Source: Gammaproteobacteria bacterium (lineage in GTDB: Bacteria > Pseudomonadota > Gammaproteobacteria > Natronospirales > REEB76). Taken from it: 11,908 nt of DNA. The notes below the pieces were generated by a model. That model did not search any database. It saw nothing but the letters and a program-made list of their open reading frames with translations, and had not been told where the DNA came from. The first letter of the stretch is position 1. Each line of letters begins with the position of its first letter. Position numbers and translations under genes: made by a program. The DNA lies in contig JAGWNO010000053.1 in NCBI GenBank assembly GCA_028871235.1, positions 1 to 11,908 of the forward strand. The letters run 5' to 3'. This document shows, piece by piece, positions 1 to 8,509 of the stretch.

Positions 1-213
1 AATAATTTGTACGGCAACCCCAGTCAAGAACAACCAGGCAACCCACTTTCCGGTACCCGCCTTGATTATCGCTCGTGCAACAAGATCTTGGCTCACCAAA
101 AGCACAGGCCCGCCAACCCCATAGGCGACCAGCCAAGTTCTCAGGGTACGAGAATATTGAATATAGGGCTCATAAAAGCCCGAATCACCGTTTTTTATGC
201 GCCTGTTAGCCAT
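1..213 (-). CDS. Partial gene: putative membrane protein of unknown function (N-terminal 71 residues)
   Basis: An open frame reads from an ATG at 213-211 to the left edge without a stop, giving 71 residues. The start lies two bases after the TGA of lpdA, the tight spacing of a last operon gene. The visible protein begins MANRRIKNGDSGFYEP, continues with an aromatic and arginine-rich stretch (QYSRTLRTW, residues 19-27), then a hydrophobic segment at about 28-48 and another at about 57-71. This looks like a small integral membrane protein with a cytoplasmic N-terminus. I do not recognise a characterised family and assign no function. No convincing Shine-Dalgarno is seen, so translation may be coupled to lpdA termination. 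The segment is about 50% GC by count, clearly lower than the rest of the window, which could mean recent acquisition. The plus-strand frame over the same bases (7-426) has no protein-like features. Confidence 0.6.
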   Translation of the reverse strand, partial: MANRRIKNGDSGFYEPYIQYSRTLRTWLVAYGVGGPVLLVSQDLVARAIIKAGTGKWVAWLFLTGVAVQII

Positions 214-215
214 AA

Positions 216-2048
216 TCAAGACCGCGGTTTCTTCGGTAAATATAAATCTGTAATCGTTTCCTCGAACGCCTCCGCCGCAAACATGACGGTCTCGGAAAGC
301 GTCGGGTGCGGATGCACGGTCAGGCCGATGTCCTCCGCGTCGCAGCCCATCTCGATGGCGAGCGCCAGCTCAGGAATAAGATCGCCGGCATTGGAGCCGA
401 CGATACCGGCGCCGAGGATGCGATGAGTTTTGGGATCGAACAGCAGCTTGGTCATGCCATCGTCGCGGCCCAGGGACAGGTTGCGGCCGCTGGCGCTCCA
501 GGGGAACATGCCCTTGCCCACCTCGATACCCTGTTCCTTCGCCAGCTTCTCCGTGAGACCCACCCAGGCCACTTCCGGATCGGTGTAGGCCACGGAAGGG
601 ATGGCGCGCACATCGTTGGCGACCTTCAGACCCGCCGCTACTTCCGCCGCCACTTTGCCTTCGTGGCTGGCTTTGTGGGCCAGCATGGGATTGCCGGCGA
701 TATCGCCGATGCTAAAGATATGCGTCACATTGGTGCGCTGCTGCCGGTCCGCGGGAATGAATCCGCGCTCGTCTATTGATACACCCGCTTTATCCGCAGC
801 AATCAACTTGCCGTTGGGGCGGCGGCCCACCGCCACCAGCACGCGGCCGTAGGTTTGTGGTGTCGGCGCACTGTCGCCTTCGAAAGTAGCCTTGATGCCT
901 TGTTTGGTGGCCTCAAGTTTCGCCACCTTCACGCCCAACAAAATCTTTTCGTAGCGCTTCTCGATGCGCTTCTGCAACACGCGCACCAGATCGCGATCCG
1001 CTTCTGGAATCAACGTGTCCGTGAGCTCCACCACGGTGATTTTCACGCCCAGGGCGTCGTACACGCAGGCCATCTCCAGTCCGATGATGCCGCCGCCGAT
1101 CACCAGCATCCTCTCCGGCAGCTCTTCCAGCTCCAGCGCCGAGGTGGAGTCCAGCACCCGCGGTTCATCCGGAAAACCAGGGATCTTCGCAGCCTGGGAG
1201 CCGGCGGCGATGATGCACTGTTGGAAATGCACTACCTGCTTGCCGCCCTTGCTCTCAACGGACAAGTGGTGGGGCGAGATAAACTTGCCCACGCCCGCAA
1301 TCACCTGCACCTTGCGCTGTTTCGCCAGGGTCACGAGACCGCCGGTGAGTTTGCCCACTACGCCGTTCTTCCAGGTGCGCAGTTTTTGCCTGTCAAGCTT
1401 CGGTTTGCCGAAGCTGATGCCGCGCTCCGACATGGATTCGGCTTCCTCGATCACTTTGGCGGCATGCAGCAGTGCTTTCGAGGGGATGCAGCCGACGTTG
1501 AGACACACACCGCCGAGAGTGGCATAGCGCTCCACCAGCACCACGTGCCTGCCCAGGTCGGCGGCACGGAACGCGGCGGTGTAGCCGCCGGGGCCAGAAC
1601 CGAGCACCAGCACTTCACATTCCATATCCACCTTGCCGGAGTATTCCACCGCTGTCGCGGCAGAGACGTGCTGCATGCCAGGTGCTGTGGTGGAGGACTT
1701 GTGCGTGCTGCGTGCCGGGTGCTGTACGGGGGAAGGGTGCGGCGTATCCGGTGCTGCGTGCTGGGTAGCAGACGTGGCAACCACAGCCGGTTCCGGTGCG
1801 GCCGTTTCGGATACCTCCAGGGTGAGGATCAGCGAGCCCTGCGAAACCTTGGCGCCCGGTTTCACCTTGACGTCCTTGACGGTGCCCGCATACGGCGACG
1901 GCACATCCATGGCGGCCTTGTCGGTCTCCAGGGTGACCAGACCCTGTTCCTTCTCTATCCGGTCGCCCGCCTTCACCATCACTTCAATGACGTCCACGTC
2001 CTTGAAGTTGCCGATGTCGGGGACCTTCACTTCTGTGATATTTGCCAT
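216..2048 (-). CDS. lpdA: Dihydrolipoyl dehydrogenase (E3) with N-terminal lipoyl domain
   Basis: This flavoprotein reoxidises dihydrolipoyl groups with NAD+ in the pyruvate dehydrogenase complex. The 610-residue protein has a biotinyl/lipoyl domain at 1-80 with lipoylation site Lys44 (ETDKA), a Ser/Thr/Pro/His-rich linker at about 81-138, then the E3 core. The core shows the FAD-binding GSGPGG (150-155), the redox disulfide CLNVGC (Cys182, Cys187), the NAD-binding GGGIIG (318-323), the second FAD motif around SIGDIAG (446-452) and the catalytic dyad His581-Glu586 in HPTLSE. E. coli Lpd (about 474 residues) lacks the lipoyl domain; the fused form is known from other proteobacteria such as Neisseria and Ralstonia. 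The ATG at 2048 keeps the complete lipoyl domain; a weak AGAG lies 8 bases upstream. It is the fourth gene of the aceE-aceF-VOC-lpdA operon. Its linker contains heptanucleotide repeats, and its lipoyl coding sequence is nearly identical to that of aceF. Confidence 0.97.
   Translation of the reverse strand: MANITEVKVPDIGNFKDVDVIEVMVKAGDRIEKEQGLVTLETDKAAMDVPSPYAGTVKDVKVKPGAKVSQGSLILTLEVSETAAPEPAVVATSATQHAAPDTPHPSPVQHPARSTHKSSTTAPGMQHVSAATAVEYSGKVDMECEVLVLGSGPGGYTAAFRAADLGRHVVLVERYATLGGVCLNVGCIPSKALLHAAKVIEEAESMSERGISFGKPKLDRQKLRTWKNGVVGKLTGGLVTLAKQRKVQVIAGVGKFISPHHLSVESKGGKQVVHFQQCIIAAGSQAAKIPGFPDEPRVLDSTSALELEELPERMLVIGGGIIGLEMACVYDALGVKITVVELTDTLIPEADRDLVRVLQKRIEKRYEKILLGVKVAKLEATKQGIKATFEGDSAPTPQTYGRVLVAVGRRPNGKLIAADKAGVSIDERGFIPADRQQRTNVTHIFSIGDIAGNPMLAHKASHEGKVAAEVAAGLKVANDVRAIPSVAYTDPEVAWVGLTEKLAKEQGIEVGKGMFPWSASGRNLSLGRDDGMTKLLFDPKTHRILGAGIVGSNAGDLIPELALAIEMGCDAEDIGLTVHPHPTLSETVMFAAEAFEETITDLYLPKKPRS
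1668..1771. repeat. Three degenerate heptanucleotide repeat clusters inside the lpdA linker
   Basis: On the plus strand, three 21-bp blocks each consist of three 7-bp units close to GTGCTGC/GTGCCGG/GTGCTGT, at 1668-1688, 1705-1725 and 1751-1771. On the coding strand they encode parts of linker residues 93-128, including three Gln-His motifs (TQHAAP, VQHPARST, GMQHV). The three blocks lie in different reading phases, so resemblance is at DNA level first. The same unit occurs at 3674-3701 and 2657-2738. Confidence 0.7.
1900..2027 (-). repeat. Lipoyl-domain coding repeat, copy 1 (in lpdA)
   Basis: These 128 bp, coding for residues 8-50 of the LpdA lipoyl domain, match 3954-4081 in aceF at 126 of 128 positions. 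The two differences are at 1968/4022 and 2022/4076, and the encoded residues are the same. Similarity falls sharply on both sides. Confidence 0.9.
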
Positions 2049-2063
2049 GTCTGCACTCTGGTT

Positions 2064-2123
2064 GTGGGAGCGGCGTTACACGCCGAGATTCAACCGCATC
2101 GCGACGGAGACCGTCGCTCCTGC
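2064..2123. repeat. REP-like palindromic element, copy 1 (upstream of lpdA)
   Basis: This 60-bp element starts GTGGGAGCG and ends GTCGCTCCTGC. The outer arms GGAGCG/CGCTCC can pair, and inside are two smaller hairpins, GGCG-TTACA-CGCC and GCGACGG-AGA-CCGTCGC. It sits 15 bases upstream of the lpdA start codon, so it would lie in the mRNA leader. It matches 4119-4178 at 56 of 60 positions. Elements of this kind are dispersed in many gammaproteobacterial genomes. Confidence 0.8.
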
Positions 2124-2192
2124 AGAAGAACCGCCCCTTGAATAATTACCATCCATCTTAGCTTCTCACGCAAGCGAAAAATTGGCGATGAA

Positions 2193-2573
2193 TCATGGCC
2201 ATTTATTAGCGCCATTGGGAAAATCCGCGCTTTGCTGGCGCACCACGCAGAAGCGCTGGCCGGTGGGCGCTTCCATCACCACCCAGGTCTTGATGCGCTG
2301 CACTTCCCTGGCACCCAGCCGGCTCAGGCGCACCACCTCGGCTTCGATATCATCGGTCTCGACGTCCAGGTGCACGCGGCTGGCATGATCCACACTCTGC
2401 ACTTCCACGATCATCTCGCCGGGCGGGGTCTTGAGGGCTCGATACTTGGCCGGGTTGCCGCTCTTTTCAAGACTGACGGGCCGGCCGAGCGCCTGGCTCC
2501 AGAAATCCGCCGCACCTTCCAGATCATAGGTGTTGCAATCAATGATGACGGCGCAGAGACGGCTGTGATGCAT
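2193..2573 (-). CDS. VOC superfamily (glyoxalase/bleomycin resistance-like) protein
   Basis: This small protein resembles the single-module Glyoxalase_6-type branch of the vicinal oxygen chelate fold. Seen from an ATG at 2573 it has 126 residues: an opening strand AVIIDCNTYDLE (8-19), the helix motif ADFWSQALGRP (22-32), a central VEVQSV (57-62), the hallmark RVHLDVETDDIEAEV (66-80), RLGA (85-88) and a closing strand with FCVV (108-111). Members of this branch often have no known substrate, and the metal-ligand pattern of true glyoxalase I is not evident, so I do not assign an enzymatic activity. A GTG at 2615 in the same frame would add 14 residues, but no ribosome-binding site precedes it and the fold starts after the ATG. 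The gene lies between aceF and lpdA in the same direction, an odd place for a VOC gene, and is bordered by repeats on both sides. Confidence 0.85.
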   Translation of the reverse strand: MHHSRLCAVIIDCNTYDLEGAADFWSQALGRPVSLEKSGNPAKYRALKTPPGEMIVEVQSVDHASRVHLDVETDDIEAEVVRLSRLGAREVQRIKTWVVMEAPTGQRFCVVRQQSADFPNGANKWP

Positions 2574-2656
2574 TTCAATTTTTCCCAGGAGTGCGTGCAA
2601 ACTTGGTTCCGCCACGGGTTTTCACTGAGATTCTTGGATCTCGCGACTGGTACCGC

Positions 2657-2738
2657 GTGCCGGGTGCCGAGTGCTGAGTCATGGAATTATTGACCTTCCG
2701 CCTCTACTTCCGGACACGCAGCACTCAGTACGCAGCAC
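2657..2738. repeat. Inverted pair of heptanucleotide repeat arrays between aceF and the VOC gene
   Basis: At 2657-2684 the plus strand reads four units GTGCCGG, GTGCCGA, GTGCTGA, GTCATGG. At 2715-2738 the same unit appears on the opposite strand (reverse complement GTGCTGC, GTACTGA, GTGCTGC). The two arms are imperfectly complementary over about 24 bases with a loop of about 34, so the aceF 3' transcript could fold into a long stem-loop just after the aceF stop at 2744. No T-run follows, so it is more likely an mRNA processing or attenuation structure than an intrinsic terminator. Confidence 0.6.
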
Positions 2739-2743
2739 ATTTT

Positions 2744-4102
2744 CTATAACACCAGCCCCCGTACTTCCGACAGCACCTGACAGAGGAAAGTGGTGAAGCG
2801 CGCGGCCATGGCGCCGTCAATCACGCGGTGGTCGTAGGACAGGGACAACGGCAGCATCAGCCGCGGCTGGAACAGCTTGCCGTCCCATACGGGTTTCATC
2901 TGCGACTTGGAGACACCCAGGATGGCCACCTCCGGCGCATTCACGATGGGCGTGAATGCTGTGCCACCAAGACCGCCGAGACTGGAGATGCTGAAAGTGC
3001 CGCCCTGCATCTCGTCAATCTTGAGTTTGCCGTCGCGGGCCTTGGCGGCCAGATCACCCAGCTCCTTGGCGATCTCGAACACGTTTTTCTTGTCGGCGTT
3101 CTTGATGACCGGTACCACCAGGCCATTGGGAGTATCGGCGGCGAAGCCGATATGGAAGTATTTCTTGTACACCAGGTTCTGGCCGGAGGGGTCGAGGGAG
3201 CCGTTGGCTTCCGGGAACTCCTTGAGTGTGGCGACGCAGGCTTTCACCAGGAACGCCAGCAGCGTGAGTTTGGCGCCGATCTTGTCAGCGTCGGTCTTGA
3301 GCGCCTTGCGGGTGGCGTCGAGCTCAGTGATATCCGCTTCGTCGAATTGGGTGACGTGCGGCACGTTGACCCAGGCGGCTTGCAGCCGCGGACCCGAGAT
3401 CCGCTTGATGCGCGACAGCGTTTTGATCTCGATCTCGCCGAATTTGGCGAAATCCACTTCCGGGACTTTCGGCAGACCGCCGCCCATCACGGCGCCACCC
3501 TGCATCACCGCTTTCACGAAGGCTTTCACATCCTCCTGGGTGATGCGGCCCTTGGGGCCACTGCCGCTGACACGTGACAAATCGACGCCCAGCTCGCGCG
3601 CCAGCTTGCGCACCGAGGGACCGGCGTGGGCTTTGCCGAAACCGGCCTCGTTGATGGGCACAGAAGAAACAGCGTATTGCGTGCTGCGTTCTGCGTGCTG
3701 TACAGAAGCTGGCTTGCCCCCCTCACCCTCTGCGGCGGGCGAGGGGGATTTGATAGAAGGCACGCTGGCTTTCACCCCCTCTCCCCTGGCGGGAGAGGGT
3801 TGGGGTGAGGGGGAAGTGCCGACTGGTTTCGACGGTGCAGTTTTCTGCGTGGCCGCCGCCTCCACCACGTCCATGACAAGAATTACCGAGCCTTCAGAAA
3901 CCTTATCGCCCTGCTTGAGCTTCATCTCCTTGACGATGCCCGCGTGGGGTGAAGGCACATCCATGGCGGCCTTGTCGGTCTCCAGGGTGACCAGACCCTG
4001 TTCCTTCTCTATCCGGTCGCCTGCCTTCACCATCACTTCAATGACGTCCACGTCCTTGAAGTTGCCGATGTCGGGAACCTTGATTTCAACCGTCTGGCTC
4101 AT
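2744..4102 (-). CDS. aceF: Dihydrolipoamide acetyltransferase (E2) of pyruvate dehydrogenase
   Basis: E2 forms the structural core of the complex, accepts the acetyl group from E1 on its lipoyl arm and transfers it to CoA. The 452-residue protein has one lipoyl domain (1-80, Lys44 in ETDKA), a long linker (about 81-158), a peripheral subunit-binding domain (about 161-195, SVRKLARELGVDL) and the catalytic domain (about 222-452). The active-site motif DHRVIDG gives His425 and Asp429. E. coli E2 has three lipoyl domains and about 630 residues; here there is one, with a further lipoyl domain on LpdA. The linker is not the usual Ala/Pro type: residues 96-130 are translated from a GC-rich palindromic repeat and residues 134-143 from heptanucleotide repeats. 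The start ATG has an AAGAG 8 bases upstream. Between it and the aceE stop lie 83 bp, mostly a REP-like element. Confidence 0.97.
   Translation of the reverse strand: MSQTVEIKVPDIGNFKDVDVIEVMVKAGDRIEKEQGLVTLETDKAAMDVPSPHAGIVKEMKLKQGDKVSEGSVILVMDVVEAAATQKTAPSKPVGTSPSPQPSPARGEGVKASVPSIKSPSPAAEGEGGKPASVQHAERSTQYAVSSVPINEAGFGKAHAGPSVRKLARELGVDLSRVSGSGPKGRITQEDVKAFVKAVMQGGAVMGGGLPKVPEVDFAKFGEIEIKTLSRIKRISGPRLQAAWVNVPHVTQFDEADITELDATRKALKTDADKIGAKLTLLAFLVKACVATLKEFPEANGSLDPSGQNLVYKKYFHIGFAADTPNGLVVPVIKNADKKNVFEIAKELGDLAAKARDGKLKIDEMQGGTFSISSLGGLGGTAFTPIVNAPEVAILGVSKSQMKPVWDGKLFQPRLMLPLSLSYDHRVIDGAMAARFTTFLCQVLSEVRGLVL
3674..3701. repeat. Heptanucleotide repeat inside the aceF linker
   Basis: Four consecutive 7-bp units are readable on the plus strand: GTATTGC, GTGCTGC, GTTCTGC, GTGCTGT. 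On the coding strand they give VQHAERSTQY (residues 134-143). The LpdA linker contains VQHPARST from the equivalent repeat. The orientation relative to the coding strand is the same in both genes. Confidence 0.65.
3718..3813. repeat. GC-rich palindromic repeat translated as part of the E2 linker
   Basis: The outer arms CCCCCTCACCC (3718-3728) and its exact reverse complement (3803-3813) enclose a second perfect hairpin, CCCTCTCCC (3777-3785), loop CTGGC, GGGAGAGGG (3791-3799), and a poorer one at about 3719-3746. On the coding strand the block is open and encodes a Ser-Pro-rich peptide (SPSPQPSPARGEG, residues 97-109, through SPSPAAEGEGG, 119-129). This peptide is what one gets when the common CCCTCTCCC/GGGAGAGGG dispersed repeat of proteobacteria is translated, so I read it as a repeat inserted into or expanded within the linker, not a conserved domain. 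Confidence 0.75.
3954..4081 (-). repeat. Lipoyl-domain coding repeat, copy 2 (in aceF)
   Basis: This is the partner of 1900-2027, with 126/128 identity including synonymous positions, coding for residues 8-50 of the AceF lipoyl domain. Beyond residue 50 the two proteins diverge normally (for example HAGIVKEMKLKQGDKV here against YAGTVKDVKVKPGAKV in LpdA). Confidence 0.9.
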
Positions 4103-4118
4103 GGCATGACTCTTGTTT

Positions 4119-4178
4119 GTGGGAGCGGTGTTACACGCCGCGATTCATCCGCATCGCGACGGAGACCGTCGCTCCTAC
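4119..4178. repeat. REP-like palindromic element, copy 2 (aceE-aceF intergenic)
   Basis: This element runs from GTGGGAGCG to GTCGCTCCTAC and can form the same nested hairpins as copy 1 at 2064-2123, with 56/60 identity. It fills most of the 83 bp between the aceE stop (4186) and the aceF start (4102). In a shared transcript it would be a strong structure at the gene junction, where such elements are known to affect 3'-end stability of the upstream message. Confidence 0.8.
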
Positions 4179-4185
4179 ACCCGCC

Positions 4186-6852
<2,667 letters not shown>

Positions 6853-6897
6853 TGCAAACGCCTTTCTGATCTCAAACTGTGTGATTCAATGACAGTG

Positions 6898-6917
6898 CGT
6901 CCGCGCTGACACGGACG
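6898..6917. promoter_or_regulatory. Inverted repeat in the divergent aceE/peptidase intergenic region
   Basis: The 145 bp between the two divergent starts (6853-6997) must hold both promoters. The clearest structure is CGTCCG-CGCTGACA-CGGACG, with 6-bp arms and an 8-base spacer, centred about 55 bases upstream of the aceE start. It could be an operator or a leader hairpin; no known regulator motif is recognised. I could not pick a convincing -35/-10 pair for either gene. TATATCATC at 6961-6969 is the most -10-like stretch for the plus strand. Confidence 0.3.
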
Positions 6918-6997
6918 TTGCAAAGACACTGCGGCGCCCTTCCGGCGGGACACGAAGCCCTATATCATCACTACCCACGGAAACCCGGGGACTGGCG

Positions 6998-8509
6998 ATG
7001 CCGCAGGCTGTGCCGCAACTGCAAAAAATCGAGCTGATACAACACCCGACGGCTGCGGAAACGGCGAACATCGACGCCTTGGATGGCCTCATTATACTGC
7101 TGCCCGCCACGGTCAGCCATAAATCACGGCCGGCTTTCCCTTACAGCGAACGCCTTTACCGGCGTCTGCCGGAGGCGAGAAGCGGCAAGACATGCTCACC
7201 CGTGTACGTGGAACTGCCGAACGCACGTGGAACCGGCGTGGCCCTCGGCTTCGTGGAAGCAACGGCCTCCACCTTCGAACTCCTGAGCCTGTGCCGCAAA
7301 CTCGCGGCCCGGGTGTTGGAACACAACCCCGTCGCCGTCGGCTTCATGAGTCCACAACTGGAGGGCGCGCTCGCCGGGCGGAGCGCGGAAGCCGCGGTGG
7401 CGGCGTTATACGCTGCCTGCTTCGCACCGCCGCGCCATAAATCCGAACCCGCGGACCGGTGCAAACTCAAGACCCTGACGCTCTATGGCCTGCGGCACAC
7501 CCTGGATTTCAGCCGCACGCTGGCGGCCGCCGAAGGCAACGCCTTGGCCCGCTGGCTGACGATGCTGCCGGCCAACCGGCTGACACCCGCCACCTACCGC
7601 AGCCAGCTTGCCGCCCTGGCGAAACGTGAAGGCTGGAAGTTCGGGTTCCTGGACGAGAAGAAATTGCGTGCCCGCAAGGCCGGCGCTTTCCTGGCGGTGG
7701 CCCAGGGCAGCGACAGCCGTGACGCCGGCATTGCCCATCTCAGCTATACACCCGCCAAAATCGCCAAAGACAAAAGAGCCGTGGCGCTGGTGGGCAAGGG
7801 TATCTGCTACGACACCGGCGGCGTCAATCTCAAGTCGGCGAAATCCATGTTCGGCATGCATGGCGATATGCAGGGCAGCGCCGTGGCGCTGGGCACGCTG
7901 CTGGCGCTCACCCGCCTGCGTGCGCCCTTCCGTGTGGATTGCTGGCTGGCCATCGCCCGCAACCAGATCGGTCCCGGAGCCTACACCCAGAACGATCTGG
8001 TCACGGCGTCCAACGGCGTCAGCATCGAGATCGTGCACACCGACGCGGAAGGCCGCATGGTGCTTGCGGATACGCTGGCCATCGCCACCGGTGAAAAACC
8101 CGGACTATTGCTGGATTACGCCACGCTTACCGGCAGTTGTATCACCGCGCTGGGCACGCGCTACAGCGGCGCTTTCTGCAACCGTGCGCAGCTCATCCGC
8201 CCGGTAATCGAGGCCGGCCGGGCCAGCGGTGAGCGCGTATGGCCGTTCCCGGTGGATGCGGATTACGACGAGGCGTTGGAAAGCACTGTGGCCGACGTGA
8301 AGCAGTGCATCATAGACAGCGAGGCGGATCACATCCTGGCGGCGCGTTTCCTCGCCCGCTTCGTGGATAAGGCCGTGGCATGGGTACACGTGGACCTGGC
8401 CGCCGGCGAACATAAGGGCGGACTTGCCCATGTACCAACCGATGTCACGGGTTTCGGAGTACGCTTCAGTCTGAACCTGCTGCTGGAGCAGGAATTGGCC
8501 CTCACATGA
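6998..8509 (+). CDS. M17 leucyl aminopeptidase family protein
   Basis: This is a two-metal cytosolic exopeptidase that removes N-terminal residues from peptides. The 503-residue protein has a divergent N-terminal domain (about 1-160) and a well-conserved catalytic domain. All expected catalytic positions are present: the metal ligands Lys267 (VGKG), Asp272 (YDTGG), Asp290 (HGDMQG), Asp349 and Glu351 (TDAEGR), plus catalytic Lys279 (VNLK) and Arg353. Against the bovine enzyme these are all offset by 17 residues. The usual NTDAEGR is HTDAEGR here, seen in a side branch of the family, so this is probably not the PepA orthologue with its DNA-binding role. The ATG at 6998 follows GGGG at 9 bases. 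The stop overlaps the pyrC start (ATGA), suggesting co-translation. A role in peptide turnover supplying amino acids is an inference. Confidence 0.93.
   Translation: MPQAVPQLQKIELIQHPTAAETANIDALDGLIILLPATVSHKSRPAFPYSERLYRRLPEARSGKTCSPVYVELPNARGTGVALGFVEATASTFELLSLCRKLAARVLEHNPVAVGFMSPQLEGALAGRSAEAAVAALYAACFAPPRHKSEPADRCKLKTLTLYGLRHTLDFSRTLAAAEGNALARWLTMLPANRLTPATYRSQLAALAKREGWKFGFLDEKKLRARKAGAFLAVAQGSDSRDAGIAHLSYTPAKIAKDKRAVALVGKGICYDTGGVNLKSAKSMFGMHGDMQGSAVALGTLLALTRLRAPFRVDCWLAIARNQIGPGAYTQNDLVTASNGVSIEIVHTDAEGRMVLADTLAIATGEKPGLLLDYATLTGSCITALGTRYSGAFCNRAQLIRPVIEAGRASGERVWPFPVDADYDEALESTVADVKQCIIDSEADHILAARFLARFVDKAVAWVHVDLAAGEHKGGLAHVPTDVTGFGVRFSLNLLLEQELALT

Noticed and set aside
2064..2123. 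Possible intrinsic terminator or riboswitch upstream of lpdA
   Set aside because: There is no T-run after the hairpin, and a near-identical copy upstream of aceF shows it is a dispersed repeat rather than a riboswitch.
855..2141. A 428-codon plus-strand frame opposite lpdA
   Set aside because: It is antisense shadow with low-complexity His/Arg/Gly composition; lpdA on the other strand has all family motifs.
3674..3813. Possible CRISPR-like or tandem array in the aceF linker
   Set aside because: The repeats are short, degenerate and palindromic, without regular unique spacers, and they are translated in frame; no cas genes are present.
2877..4109. A 410-codon plus-strand frame opposite aceF
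   Set aside because: It is Ser/Pro-rich antisense translation without recognisable domains; aceF is secure.
7406..8038. A 210-codon minus-strand frame inside the peptidase gene
   Set aside because: It lies opposite the conserved catalytic domain of the M17 peptidase and shows no family resemblance.
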